A stretch of 64,000 nt of DNA from Companilactobacillus tucceti DSM 20183 (GTDB taxonomy: Bacteria; Bacillota; Bacilli; Lactobacillales; Lactobacillaceae): NCBI RefSeq assembly GCF_001434665.1, contig NZ_AZDG01000004.1:62001-126000 (forward strand), written 5' to 3'. Positions 38,023 through 47,779 of this stretch are shown here, one piece after another. The position numbers and the translations under genes are program-made. Under the pieces are notes generated by a model that saw nothing but the letters and a program-made list of their open reading frames with translations, did no database searches and was not told where the DNA came from. Position 1 is the first letter of the stretch; each line of letters starts with the position of its first letter.

Positions 38023-38541
38023 CTAATTTAAATACTCTGTAAAAATTTGTTGCGTCACATCTGTTAAACATACGAACTCGTCTGTTGATACTCGAACATA
38101 TGGAATGGATCCAGAATAAATTACACGATCTGAATACCAATACGTATCTGGTTTTAAGGCTACATTTGATATTGGTTCAAAATTATATGTATAGACGGGG
38201 GTATTAGAATCTAATTCGTCCCGAATAACTTCTGGTCGATTCTGATAAAGATAACTATCTTTACTGCTCAAGTATGCTCCAGTCGAAACTTCATAATAAT
38301 CTGTTCCATTGATATTTAAGGTACTCCCAACTTTCCAGTCACTCCCGTGTGCTAGTCCATATTTTAAAACATCCCCGGATGAATTATATAGAGTTGCTGA
38401 TGTTGAACTTGTTACTTCGGCATCATAACCAGGTTGAGTCACAGATTCGGCTTTAGCCACGTTAGTCAGGGAAGAAAAGCTCAAAGTCAGCAAAACTATC
38501 AGCATTAAAGCTGCAATAGTTTTTCTTTTCACTTTTCTCAA
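38023..38541 (-). CDS. Secreted SLAP-domain protein
   Basis: 172 residues with a signal peptide (basic start, hydrophobic core, likely cut after NVAKA near residue 31). Two SLAP/SH3-like repeats follow (about 48-93 and 115-160), recognisable by ATLYNSSGDVLKYG...GTDYYEVSTGAYL and its second version with YWYSDR...PYVRVSTDEFV. Such domains bind wall polymers. It probably sits in the cell wall, with no catalytic domain of its own. Confidence 0.8.
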   Translation of the reverse strand: MRKVKRKTIAALMLIVLLTLSFSSLTNVAKAESVTQPGYDAEVTSSTSATLYNSSGDVLKYGLAHGSDWKVGSTLNINGTDYYEVSTGAYLSSKDSYLYQNRPEVIRDELDSNTPVYTYNFEPISNVALKPDTYWYSDRVIYSGSIPYVRVSTDEFVCLTDVTQQIFTEYLN

Positions 38542-38665
38542 ATCCTTCTTTCGCTATCTAACTTAAATATCGAGTCCATTTAATCATGATGTTTAAACAA
38601 ATACAAAAATAGTGCTCATTTTTTAGTGTTATATTTTTAGTTTGCTGATATATCAATCTATTTTG

Positions 38666-38695
38666 GGCAAAAAAAAGACCAAACGACAATCGTCA
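38666..38695 (-). terminator. Terminator after tRNA-Leu
   Basis: A short stem (AATGAC / GTCGTT with a G-U) followed, on the minus strand, by GGTC and eight T, about 15 bases past the tRNA 3' end. Confidence 0.6.
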
Positions 38696-38709
38696 TTCAG
38701 CCTTAGTGA

Positions 38710-38795
38710 TGCGGGTAAGAAGATTCGAACTTCCACGGAGAAAACTCTCCACAAGATCCTTAGTCTTGCGCGTCTGCCAGTTCCGCCATACCCGC
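38710..38795 (-). tRNA. tRNA-Leu (anticodon TAA)
   Basis: 86 bases, class II with a long variable arm (TGGAGAGTTTTCTCCG). Acceptor GCGGGTA with TACCCGC, anticodon loop with TAA, T arm GTTCGAATC. CCA is not encoded. Confidence 0.95.
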
Positions 38796-38831
38796 ATGCA
38801 GTTACTATCTTACACAAAACATAAATAATTA

Positions 38832-39302
38832 TCAAGAAGACATTTGAATATCTTTAACAAATTTCAGTTTTCCATGGCACTTTCCACAAACATAGCGACT
38901 AGTATCTAGTTTTCTTACTCTTTGATATTTTAGATGACATTTGGAACATTCATATAAATGAATATTTTTGTGCATCTTTTTGCCCGTAGTCAATTTAGGA
39001 GCATAGCGCAACCCATTAACCTTTTTCAATAGGATTTTAAACTCTTTATCACGATGCTTAGCTGGCAATCCAGCGTTATATAAATGATAGTGGCATAATT
39101 CATGCTTAATAACACCGACAAGCTCTGGCATACCATATATTTGGTAAACCCGAGGATTAATGTCTATATGTCTGTCTTTTAGATGAAATCTGCCACCGGT
39201 TGTTTTTAATCTGCCATTAAAATTTGCTTTATGAACAAAAGGCTTCCCAAAATATTTTTGGGAAACCTTTTTTATTAGTTCTGTTAATTCTTCATCTGTC
39301 AT
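38832..39302 (-). CDS. SprT-like zinc metalloprotein
   Basis: 156 residues. A zinc-binding HELCHYH motif (about residues 67-73) follows a region typical of SprT/Spartan-type proteins. A C-terminal zinc ribbon has CSKCHLKYQ and CGKCHGKL. Bacterial SprT proteins are of unknown substrate; in eukaryotes the relatives cut DNA-protein crosslinks. The ATG overlaps the preceding stop (TAATG), so it is coupled with the hypothetical gene upstream. Confidence 0.9.
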   Translation of the reverse strand: MTDEELTELIKKVSQKYFGKPFVHKANFNGRLKTTGGRFHLKDRHIDINPRVYQIYGMPELVGVIKHELCHYHLYNAGLPAKHRDKEFKILLKKVNGLRYAPKLTTGKKMHKNIHLYECSKCHLKYQRVRKLDTSRYVCGKCHGKLKFVKDIQMSS

Positions 39303-39733
39303 TACATTTGTGTCAACTTTTGAATTTGTTTTGAAAACTTATCCATATCTTCATCTTGTTGCTTTTCAGCTTCATTAAACATAGCACGATCCACTTTTTT
39401 ATCTTCGCCGATACTTGCAGTCATTTTGGCACAACCATCCACGTAATCTTTAAAAGCAGAAACAAGAGAGATATGTGTTCCCATAAATCTAGCTGGGGCT
39501 TTACCATTTTGTAACTTAACTAAAAGATCTTGATAAATTTTAGTACCTTTATCAAAGTCTCTTCTGATTTTTGCGTATTCAACGTCATCGATTCTATCAA
39601 TTATGTCACGATCCAAATGTTTACGTAAAGTTTCAAATTCAGGATTCAAAGTATCTTGTTGTTCATCAATAGTTTGAACTGTTTTATTGATCAAATTGCT
39701 ATATTGCATAGCCTTTTTTTGTGCTGCATTCAT
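39302..39733 (-). CDS. Conserved hypothetical helical protein
   Basis: 143 residues, predicted almost all alpha-helix, highly charged, no membrane segment or signal. I do not recognise a family; the length, charge and helix pattern resemble YlbF/YmcA-like proteins, but no motif confirms this. It is translationally coupled to sprT (shared TAATG) and lies 11 bases after the GT2 gene. An AGGTATT sequence near the ATG is a weak ribosome site. Confidence 0.65.
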   Translation of the reverse strand: MNAAQKKAMQYSNLINKTVQTIDEQQDTLNPEFETLRKHLDRDIIDRIDDVEYAKIRRDFDKGTKIYQDLLVKLQNGKAPARFMGTHISLVSAFKDYVDGCAKMTASIGEDKKVDRAMFNEAEKQQDEDMDKFSKQIQKLTQM

Positions 39734-39744
39734 AAATAATACCT

Positions 39745-40698
39745 CTATTTTTCTTCAGTATAAGTATCTTTTTCAATAGTAAAACGTGGACGATTTTTAA
39801 CTTCGCTGAATATTTTACCGACATATTCTCCAATAACACTAATACAAATCAACTGTACTCCACCTAATGCCCAAATGGAAACCATCATCGATGACCATCC
39901 TGACACTACGTGACCGTTACTCTTTTGAATTAACGTATAAATCAATAAGAAGATACTGATCAGTACAATAAAAAATCCTAATCCCATAATCATCTTGATC
40001 GGCACAATTGAAAATGAAGTGATTCCATCCATCGCAAATTTAAGCATTTTACGAAGTGGATATTTAGATGTTCCGGCAAATCTCTCTTTTCTAGCATAGT
40101 AAACCTTCGCAGTTTTTAAACCAATCAAAGGTACGATACCTCTCAAAAAGAGATTAGTCTCATGATAACTCAAAAGAATCTCACAAGCACGTTGGCTCAT
40201 TAAACGAAAATCGGCTGAATCAGGGACCAAATTGACACCTAAAAAGCCCATTATCTTATAAAACATCTCAGCAGTATTTCTTTTAAAAGCAGTGTCAGTA
40301 TCCCGATTGTTACGAACACCATATACTACCTCTGCCCCTTTGATGTATTCATCAACCATTTTAGGAATAGCATTAACATCATCTTGCAGATCCGCATCTA
40401 TAGTAACAATAGCTGAAGAATCTTTTGATGCTGTGGTTACACCAGCAAGTAGTGCACCCTGATGACCAAAATTGCGGCTCAACTTAACGCCTGTCACAAA
40501 TTTATTTTCATTAGTAAATTGATCAATCAATTGCCAAGTATTATCTCGACTACCATCATCAACATAAACTATTTTACTAGTGGAGGATATCTTTTTTTCA
40601 TCAACAAGTCCTTGAATAATTTGACTCAATTCCTTGGTAGTTTCATGTAAAACTTCCTCTTCGTTAAAACAAGGTACTACTATGCTTAACTTAAACAC
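39745..40698 (-). CDS. GT2 glycosyltransferase, bactoprenol-linked type (GtrB/DPM1-like)
   Basis: 317 residues. The N-terminal GT-A domain has VVPCFNEEE, the D-D-G-S motif (YVDDGSRDNT) and the metal-binding DADLQDD. Two C-terminal helices (about 235-290) anchor it to the membrane. Such enzymes make undecaprenyl-phosphate-sugar on the inner face, later used by a GT-C transferase outside. The upstream gene, overlapping by 8 bases, encodes such a GT-C protein, so the pair is likely one glycosylation system. Confidence 0.9.
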   Translation of the reverse strand: MFKLSIVVPCFNEEEVLHETTKELSQIIQGLVDEKKISSTSKIVYVDDGSRDNTWQLIDQFTNENKFVTGVKLSRNFGHQGALLAGVTTASKDSSAIVTIDADLQDDVNAIPKMVDEYIKGAEVVYGVRNNRDTDTAFKRNTAEMFYKIMGFLGVNLVPDSADFRLMSQRACEILLSYHETNLFLRGIVPLIGLKTAKVYYARKERFAGTSKYPLRKMLKFAMDGITSFSIVPIKMIMGLGFFIVLISIFLLIYTLIQKSNGHVVSGWSSMMVSIWALGGVQLICISVIGEYVGKIFSEVKNRPRFTIEKDTYTEEK

Positions 40699-42142
40699 TT
40701 AGATCCTTCCTCCGCTTTGAATTTATCCAACTACTTATGCTATACAATCCAACACCAGCTATAATAGCCCAAACTGGCGTAAATTCGATTCGATAACGAC
40801 CTTGAACTTCAATTAATAATTGAACAGCCACATATGCCATAAATGGCAATAATAATAAGAATATATTCTTATTATAACTAATTTTAAATAGTCTCAAAGA
40901 ACCTATCCATCCAAAAATTACTAATAGTACTGTTCCCATATAGCTGACCAGATTTACAAGGCCTACAACTTTTTCAGAATGGTTCTGTCGTATATTAGCA
41001 AAATCAATTGCAGAGGAACGATTTGCCCACATAATTGCTAACTTATTCCAAAACAGTGGGATCCATTTATTATTTTCATTTAAGTAGTTTATCTCTTCAT
41101 GAATAACTTTATACTCTTGCTTGCTGACCTTCTTACGACTTTGTGTCATATCGATCGAATCAACAACATTCTGGTCATAAATACCATTTGTATTATAGTC
41201 TAATCCCGTAACGAACTTCCATTCAGAATCACGGTTAGATATTCCATACTCATTTAGTCCGCTGGATTTTATTGCAAGTCCAACCGCACTAAAAACCATC
41301 AAATAAATAATGAACGTTACCGCTAATTTTAAGATATTTTGGAAATTTATTTTCTTATCATAAAACTTATACAAAATTGCAAAGACAACTATACCAGCAA
41401 TTGCCACAGGCCCAATAGGTCTAATGACATTTCCTAATGCCAAAGTAAGACCCGCCAAAATATAGTGCCAGTATTTATCATGCATCAATAAATAGAATGT
41501 AACTAAGAATAATAATGTTCCTAAATAGGAATTATTATTTTGTGGGCTCATTGCGAACCAATCTAAATCAACCATCAAAAGCAAAACAGACAAGCGTGCA
41601 ATTTTAACATTATCAAAAATTTTCATAGCTAATTTATAAACAACAAGTAAAGTCAAAGTTTGATATAAAACATTTAAAACCTGAAGCACTAAAACATGTG
41701 CACCAAACAATTTGATAATACCCATCACATAGACTAAATAGCCTGTTTGATAAGCCCATTTTGCAAAATAGTCATTGTCAGTTTTATAAATTGCTCGACC
41801 TTGTAATGCGTCTTGTGACTTACCCCAAAAAGTGGCAAAGTCACTTAGCTGTTCATTAGGAGTAAATTTTAACCAGAATAGTCCTATCAAAAAGAACACG
41901 ATAAGCATAGTTATTAAGACGACCCGATTTATTTTAGGGTCATCTTTTAGCCTGACTAAAAGGTATCCTACCAAAATTACTAAAGCTATGGCACAAATAA
42001 GAACCAGTACACTCAATACTGGTTCTTCAGCGATGTGAAACGTACTATAAAAGATACCCATCTGAATGAGCACAATTGACATAAGTAACGCAACACAGAT
42101 TAAAATGAATTTACTAATAAAATTTTGCAATTTGTCAAACAT
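40691..42142 (-). CDS. GT-C-type polytopic membrane glycosyltransferase
   Basis: 483 residues, about eleven to twelve hydrophobic helices. After the first helices an extracellular loop (SDFATFWGKSQDALQGR) is placed like the catalytic loop of GT39/GT87-type enzymes, and MSPQNNNSYLGTLLF resembles motifs in related proteins. It probably transfers the lipid-linked sugar made by the downstream GT2 protein onto a wall or lipid acceptor. The exact acceptor is not predictable. Confidence 0.75.
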   Translation of the reverse strand: MFDKLQNFISKFILICVALLMSIVLIQMGIFYSTFHIAEEPVLSVLVLICAIALVILVGYLLVRLKDDPKINRVVLITMLIVFFLIGLFWLKFTPNEQLSDFATFWGKSQDALQGRAIYKTDNDYFAKWAYQTGYLVYVMGIIKLFGAHVLVLQVLNVLYQTLTLLVVYKLAMKIFDNVKIARLSVLLLMVDLDWFAMSPQNNNSYLGTLLFLVTFYLLMHDKYWHYILAGLTLALGNVIRPIGPVAIAGIVVFAILYKFYDKKINFQNILKLAVTFIIYLMVFSAVGLAIKSSGLNEYGISNRDSEWKFVTGLDYNTNGIYDQNVVDSIDMTQSRKKVSKQEYKVIHEEINYLNENNKWIPLFWNKLAIMWANRSSAIDFANIRQNHSEKVVGLVNLVSYMGTVLLVIFGWIGSLRLFKISYNKNIFLLLLPFMAYVAVQLLIEVQGRYRIEFTPVWAIIAGVGLYSISSWINSKRRKDLSV

Positions 42143-42169
42143 AATTCTTACAACAATCCCTTAATAAGT

Positions 42170-43363
42170 TTAGACGGCTGCTTGACTATGAAGTTTTACA
42201 TAATCGCCTAACTTAGCTAAACAACCTTTAATATCCTCCATACTTACCGCATAACTAAGTCTTAAGTAACCTTCACCACCGACTCCAAAGAAGCTACCAG
42301 GTAAGATTGCTAGACATTCGTTATCAAGAATATCATTAGCTAATTGTACATCATCTTGGTTAAGATTTTCAGGGATTTTGGCAAATAAGTAGAAGGCTCC
42401 ATCGGGAACTGGACAGTTGAATCCAATTTTCTTCAATCCTTCATACAAAACATCTCTACGTTCTTGATATTTTTCACGCATTGCAATAGGATCATCCAAT
42501 CCATTAGCATATGCTTCAAGAGCTGCTGCTTGTGATATAGAACTAATTGAAGTAGTTGCTAGTTCATGTATTTTATTGATTTGAGCAATAATATCTTTAG
42601 GTCCGCAGACAATACCAAAACGCCATCCTGTCATAGCATGTGACTTGGATAGACCATTAAGTAAGATAGTCTGATCTGGTAATAGTTTAGGGAATGAAAC
42701 GTGTTTTCCGTTATAAACTAATTCACTATAAATCTCATCAGACAATACAAAGACATCATACTCTTTCAAAACATCTGCCAAAGCACGCAATTCATCTTCA
42801 GAATAACTGACACCTGTTGGGTTACTTGGATAATTAAACATAAAGATCTTGATCTTCTTATGTGCATCCAAAACTGATCTCAAGTCTTCAGGTAAAACTT
42901 TAAAGTTCGTCTTAGATGTATCCAAATATATTGGAGTAGCCTTATTAAATTTAGCATCAGGTCCATAAATGGTGAATGAAGGTGAAGGTATCAAAACCTC
43001 ATCCCCTGGCTGTAAAATGGCATTAAAGGCAGAAAATACACCTTCTGTAACTCCTCCTGTTGTCAGTATTTGACTCTCAGGATCATAGTTTAAATCATAT
43101 TTCTTTTTCAGGTATCCAGATACAGCTCTTAGAACTTGATGATTGCCTTCAGGAACTGTGTAATGAGTTTCATTATCATTAATAGCTCTGATAGCGGCCT
43201 CTTTAACATGTTCAGGAGTAGGAAAGTTAGGTTCCCCGATAGTCATGTTGATTACATGATCCATTGATTTAGCTCTTGCATTGAAAGCAAAAATAGCTTG
43301 TTGTTTCATAGCAACAACTTCTGGTTTCATTAATGAAATTGGATCTTTTTTCAAAATAGACAC
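42170..43363 (-). CDS. PLP-dependent class I/II aminotransferase
   Basis: 397 residues, fold type I. The PLP Lys is in LNGLSKSHAMTGWRFG; upstream are the NYPSNPTGV motif and an SDEIYSEL stretch with the PLP-ring Asp. It resembles PatA/AraT-type enzymes (acetyl-L,L-diaminopimelate or aromatic amino acids); sequence alone does not separate these. It stands alone between the GT-C gene and nadE. Confidence 0.92.
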   Translation of the reverse strand: MSILKKDPISLMKPEVVAMKQQAIFAFNARAKSMDHVINMTIGEPNFPTPEHVKEAAIRAINDNETHYTVPEGNHQVLRAVSGYLKKKYDLNYDPESQILTTGGVTEGVFSAFNAILQPGDEVLIPSPSFTIYGPDAKFNKATPIYLDTSKTNFKVLPEDLRSVLDAHKKIKIFMFNYPSNPTGVSYSEDELRALADVLKEYDVFVLSDEIYSELVYNGKHVSFPKLLPDQTILLNGLSKSHAMTGWRFGIVCGPKDIIAQINKIHELATTSISSISQAAALEAYANGLDDPIAMREKYQERRDVLYEGLKKIGFNCPVPDGAFYLFAKIPENLNQDDVQLANDILDNECLAILPGSFFGVGGEGYLRLSYAVSMEDIKGCLAKLGDYVKLHSQAAV

Positions 43364-43429
43364 CTCTTCTACAAGTTAAATAATTATTTCACAATTACAT
43401 TTTATCATAAATGAGTCGGTTTTTTTCCA

Positions 43430-43460
43430 AAAAAGGACATTCCAAAAGGAATGTCCTAAA
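43430..43460 (-). terminator. Terminator of nadE
   Basis: AGGACATTCC / GGAATGTCCT with a short loop, flanked by A- and T-rich runs, just after the nadE stop codon. Confidence 0.9.
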
Positions 43461-43463
43461 TTT

Positions 43464-44279
43464 TTAAACATCAAATACTGTATATGGTTGGCGACGCTTA
43501 TGGGCCGTCTTCTTATACCAATTCTCAATAATTTCAGCACTTTTATCTGAAATTTCCTTACCTTCAAGGTAATTATCAATATCAGTATACGAAACACCTA
43601 ATGCCTTTTCATCAGGCAAACTTGGTCGATCTTCTTCCAAATCTGCTGTAGGTGTTTTTTCGTAGAGATTCTTTGGAGCATTAAGTTTTTCTAGTAATGC
43701 TCTTCCTTGACGTTTATCTAAACGGAATAGTGGGGTTACATCCGCTGCACCATCACCAAATTTTGTATAAAATCCAGTAATATTTTCAGCAGCATGATCT
43801 GTTCCAACCACAACGCCGTTATTATCTCCAGCTATCGCAAATTGAGCAATCATTCTTGCTCTAGCTTTGATATTTCCTTTATTAAAATCAGAAATATTTA
43901 TGTTATTTGCTTCAACTGCTTTAACCATTGCATCAACACTGTCTTTAATATTAACTCTGACAACAGTATCTGCTTGCATCCATTCAATTGCTTGCATGGC
44001 GTCTGATTCATCAGCTTGTTCACCATAAGGCAAACGAACAGCAATAAATTTGTAGTCTTCTTTAGTTTCTTGACGTAATTCTGTAACAGCTATTTCTGAT
44101 AAACGACCCGCTAAAGTGGAATCTTGTCCACCAGAAATACCTAAAACTAAAGTCTTAAGTCCTTTATTTTTAAGAAGATAATTCTTTAAAAAGTCTACTG
44201 AACGACGAATCTCTTCATCAACATCAATTACAGGCTTAGTTTTTTCATATTCAATTATTTCTTTTTGCAATGGTCTCAT
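43464..44279 (-). CDS. nadE: NH3-dependent NAD+ synthetase
   Basis: 271 residues. The ATP-pyrophosphatase P-loop is [12 protein letters not shown], and [14 protein letters not shown]... supplies the NaAD site. No glutaminase domain is present, so ammonia is used directly. It lies 3 bases after pncB; together they cover the nicotinate salvage route except the NadD step. Confidence 0.97.
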   Translation of the reverse strand: MRPLQKEIIEYEKTKPVIDVDEEIRRSVDFLKNYLLKNKGLKTLVLGISGGQDSTLAGRLSEIAVTELRQETKEDYKFIAVRLPYGEQADESDAMQAIEWMQADTVVRVNIKDSVDAMVKAVEANNINISDFNKGNIKARARMIAQFAIAGDNNGVVVGTDHAAENITGFYTKFGDGAADVTPLFRLDKRQGRALLEKLNAPKNLYEKTPTADLEEDRPSLPDEKALGVSYTDIDNYLEGKEISDKSAEIIENWYKKTAHKRRQPYTVFDV

Positions 44280-44282
44280 TGC

Positions 44283-45755
44283 CTATTCACCTACTTTGAT
44301 ATTGTTTATATCATTACGTACTTTTTCAATGTATCTCATCTTATGACTATACAATTTTGAAGATAGATCAACTGGATATATTTGTGGGTTCAAAATACGT
44401 TTATATTCATCCCACAATGAATCCAAGTTACTTGCTCGATAATCACGAATTTCTTGAACTGTTGGTAGATCATAAACTAATTTACCGTTCACATAAATAT
44501 CTTTCAACAAAGGAATAGCTTGGAAATCTTCAACAGTTTTGTTGATATAAGTATATTGTGAGTTAAACATATATATAGAATTATGCTCACGTGGGTCTTC
44601 ATCAAAGAGACTGATATAGTCCCCTTCTGACTTGTCATTTTCTTTGTTGTTAGTGATTCTCCAAACTTGTTTCTTACCTGGAGTAGAAATTTTACTTGCA
44701 TTATTAGATAGTTTCAAAGTATCCATCATATTTCCACGTTCATCTTCAATACTTACCATCTTGTAAACAGCACCCAATGCAGGTTGATCAAACGCAGTAA
44801 TATTTTTTGTACCAATACCCCAAACATCAATTTTGGCATGTTGCATTTTAAGGTTTAGAATTGTTTTTTCATCAAGATCATTAGATGCATAAATCTTAGC
44901 ATCTGTAAATCCTGCTTCATCTAATTCTTCACGAACACGTTTAGAGATATAAGCCATATCACCAGAGTCTATACGAACACCTTGGAAATTGATCTTATCT
45001 CCAAATTCTTTAGCAACTTTAATAGCACTAGGGACACCGCTCTTCAAAGTATCAAATGTATCAACTAAGAATACACAATCTCTATGTGTTTCAGCGTAAG
45101 CTTTAAAAGCTTCATATTCATTACGATAAGTTTGTACCAACGCATGTGCATGAGTACCAGAAATTGGAATACTAAATAACTTACCAGCTAGAACATTACT
45201 TGTTGCATCAAAGCCACCAATATAAGAAGCACGGCTACCCCAAAGCGCAGCATCAACTTCTTGAGCACGACGAGAGCCAAATTCCAATACAGGATCATCT
45301 TCACAAACATTCTTGATGCGAGCAGCTTTAGTAGCAATCAAAGTTTGAAAATTAACAATATTTAGAACTGCTGTTTCGATAAGTTGGCATTGTGCCAAAG
45401 GTCCCTCTACTTGAAAAATTGGTTCTTCATTAAAGACGATATCGCCTTCTTGAGCCGATCTAATCGTACAACTGAATGTAAAATCTTTTAACCAAGCTAA
45501 AAATCCCTCATCAAATTCACCATATTCACGTAAATATTCAATATCGGAATCGTCAAATTTAAGATTCTCCAAGTAATCTACCACATGCTCTAAACCAGCA
45601 TAAATAGCAAACCCATTATCGAATGGCAATTTTCTAAAGTAACATTCAAAAACTGCATTACGATTATGAAGTCCTTTCTTCCAATAGGTATACATCATAT
45701 TTAATTCATAATAATCCGTATGCAAAGTTAAATGTTCGTCTTGATATTTAGTCAT
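44283..45755 (-). CDS. pncB: Nicotinate phosphoribosyltransferase
   Basis: 490 residues from the second of two adjacent ATG codons, because GAGGAG lies 5 bases before it. Family segments include TDYYELNMMYTYWKKG at the start, LEFGSRRAQEVDAALWGSRA and GVRIDSGDMAYISKRVR. It makes nicotinate mononucleotide from nicotinate and PRPP. Operon with nadE. Confidence 0.96.
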   Translation of the reverse strand: MTKYQDEHLTLHTDYYELNMMYTYWKKGLHNRNAVFECYFRKLPFDNGFAIYAGLEHVVDYLENLKFDDSDIEYLREYGEFDEGFLAWLKDFTFSCTIRSAQEGDIVFNEEPIFQVEGPLAQCQLIETAVLNIVNFQTLIATKAARIKNVCEDDPVLEFGSRRAQEVDAALWGSRASYIGGFDATSNVLAGKLFSIPISGTHAHALVQTYRNEYEAFKAYAETHRDCVFLVDTFDTLKSGVPSAIKVAKEFGDKINFQGVRIDSGDMAYISKRVREELDEAGFTDAKIYASNDLDEKTILNLKMQHAKIDVWGIGTKNITAFDQPALGAVYKMVSIEDERGNMMDTLKLSNNASKISTPGKKQVWRITNNKENDKSEGDYISLFDEDPREHNSIYMFNSQYTYINKTVEDFQAIPLLKDIYVNGKLVYDLPTVQEIRDYRASNLDSLWDEYKRILNPQIYPVDLSSKLYSHKMRYIEKVRNDINNIKVGE

Positions 45756-45807
45756 CATATCTCCTCGGTGATGAAATTATAGTATACATTCTACCACGAC
45801 TATTTTA

Positions 45808-46872
45808 TTAAAGGTTAATATAACCTTTATTCACTGCATTTGCCAAATTGTCAATTGAATAGTTATCTCTAACCAATTGATAAAGAGCCAATCCCTTTTG
45901 ATTCAGGTTGTCTTCTTTCCAACTCATATAAGCATCATTAAGTGCTATCAGCAGTTGTTCTTCATTTTCTGAGTCGACTAACCATCCAGTATCAGGATTG
46001 ATCAATTTATCCGTTGCCCCAACATCTGTGGCAATAACTGGACGACCATGAACAGCCGACTCCAAATAAACAGTTGGCAAACTTTCAGATTTAGACGTCA
46101 AAATTGAAACATCGCAACTTTCGTAATAATCACCAGTATTTTCTTTAAAACCAACGAAATCCACTTTATCAGAAATACCAAGCTCATGAGTCAAATTACG
46201 TAGTTGATCCATTAAAGGACCATCACCAACTAAAGTCAGATGATAATTGAATTTAACTTTACTCAAAGCATTCAATAACAACTTATGATTTTTAACCTCT
46301 ACCAATCTGGCTACTTCCAATAAATTAAATACTGAATGCTTCTTAGGAAGTGGTTGTTCATCACTAAAATCGATAGCATTAAATACTTCTAGAGTTTTAT
46401 CAGAATTTATCCCCAATGATTCAAAGTAAGACAACAAATTAGGATTGATATAAAAAAGTAAATCAGCACGTTTTAAAGCGTGTAAATTCAAATTAAACAT
46501 GACTTTACCCTTGATCCCAGAAAAATCGATCCTTGGATCAGAATGAACGGTAATGACCCATTTAGCTTTTACCTTTTTATAAATTAACGACATTATAAAG
46601 TTAGCTCTTGGTCCATGCGTATGGACGATGTCAATGTGATTATTTTCGATATATGCAACTAAAGGTTTGAGAATAGATAAATCAAGCCTTCGCTTTTGAG
46701 GCATAACGGCAACATTAAGACCATTTTCACGTGCCATTTTAGCCACAGGACCTTCCTCAAAAGTTAAAAGACTTGCTTCTGTCTTGATCAACTTTTGTCC
46801 CTTCATTAAGTTCACAATATAGGTTCTTGCTCCACCGTCTTCGTTACCGGCATTTAAATGTAAAACCCTCAT
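45808..46872 (-). CDS. GT4-family glycosyltransferase
   Basis: 354 residues, GT-B fold. The inner ATG is used (AGAGGTG site). The N-domain has GGARTYIVNL, and the C-domain carries the E-x7-E motif in SLPTVYLESAVHGRPVIATD. No signal peptide. It may act in exopolysaccharide or teichoic-acid synthesis, since it diverges from tagA across a 99-base gap with a TATAAT box near 46906. Confidence 0.9.
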   Translation of the reverse strand: MRVLHLNAGNEDGGARTYIVNLMKGQKLIKTEASLLTFEEGPVAKMARENGLNVAVMPQKRRLDLSILKPLVAYIENNHIDIVHTHGPRANFIMSLIYKKVKAKWVITVHSDPRIDFSGIKGKVMFNLNLHALKRADLLFYINPNLLSYFESLGINSDKTLEVFNAIDFSDEQPLPKKHSVFNLLEVARLVEVKNHKLLLNALSKVKFNYHLTLVGDGPLMDQLRNLTHELGISDKVDFVGFKENTGDYYESCDVSILTSKSESLPTVYLESAVHGRPVIATDVGATDKLINPDTGWLVDSENEEQLLIALNDAYMSWKEDNLNQKGLALYQLVRDNYSIDNLANAVNKGYINL

Positions 46873-46971
46873 CAAGACACCTCTCAAATTAATTTCTCGT
46901 GTATAATGATAGCATGAAGTACACCCACTGAGAACTTTTTAACAAAGTAATAACGCAAAAAGGAGAACTAA

Positions 46972-47697
46972 ATGCGTAAAAATAGAATAGACATACTTGG
47001 AACTAAATTTGATAACTTTACTGAGAAACAATTCCACAAATATTTGATCGATGATTTAGACGTTAAAAATAATCGTTTTATCGTAACACCTAATCCAGAA
47101 ATAGTCCTTTCAGCACGTGAAAATCCTAAATTTTCTAACATCGTTAACGATGCGGATTATGTAATTCCTGATGGTATTGGAATCATAAAAGGAGCAAACT
47201 CACTGGGAACTCCAATGCATGGTCGAATCACTGGTTTTGATACTTTAATGTTTTTAATAAAAACTGCAAATAAACGTGGTTCAAAGGTTTATTTACTCGG
47301 ATCCAAACCAGAAGTAATTGAAGCCAGTGCTAAGCGCATTAAAACTGAATTTAAGAACGTTGATTTAGTCGGCTACCACGATGGATATTTCAAAGACGAT
47401 CAAAATATTGTTGTTGATATCGTTGATAAGAAGCCAGATATTGTTCTTGTAGCCTTAGGATCACCAAAGCAAGAATACTTTATAAATAAATACAAGGAAT
47501 TAAATCCAGCAATTTGGATCGGCGTTGGTGGCAGTTTTGACGTATTTTCTGGTACTAAAAAACGTGCTCCTAAATTCATCCAAAAAATTGGTATGGAATG
47601 GTTCTACCGTCTAGCAAAAGAACCTTCAAGAATCGGACGTATGATGGCAATTCCAAAGTATATGCACCTTATAAAAAAGGAACGTAAAAATAAATAA
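46972..47697 (+). CDS. tagA: WecG/TagA/CpsF-family glycosyltransferase
   Basis: 241 residues, GT26. The Asp of V-I-P-D-G-I-G-I-I-K (catalytic base region), PNPEIVLSAREN and the GVGGSFDVFSGTKKRAP signature are present. TagA adds N-acetylmannosamine to GlcNAc-PP-undecaprenol, the first committed step to wall teichoic acid. AAAGGAG lies 8 bases before the ATG. It is a single-gene unit closed by a terminator; the other tag/tar genes are not here. Confidence 0.93.
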   Translation: MRKNRIDILGTKFDNFTEKQFHKYLIDDLDVKNNRFIVTPNPEIVLSARENPKFSNIVNDADYVIPDGIGIIKGANSLGTPMHGRITGFDTLMFLIKTANKRGSKVYLLGSKPEVIEASAKRIKTEFKNVDLVGYHDGYFKDDQNIVVDIVDKKPDIVLVALGSPKQEYFINKYKELNPAIWIGVGGSFDVFSGTKKRAPKFIQKIGMEWFYRLAKEPSRIGRMMAIPKYMHLIKKERKNK

Positions 47698-47711
47698 AAA
47701 TGTATCCACTC

Positions 47712-47760
47712 AAAAAACAGGCTCCATCAACCCAAAATCGGATTGATGGAGCCTGTTTTT
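47712..47760. terminator. Bidirectional terminator between tagA and the O-antigen-ligase-like gene
   Basis: AAAAAACAGGCTCCATCAA / TTGATGGAGCCTGTTTTT, a strong stem with both A- and T-runs, between convergent genes. Confidence 0.95.
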
Positions 47761-47779
47761 CTTAATACGTAAATGACTT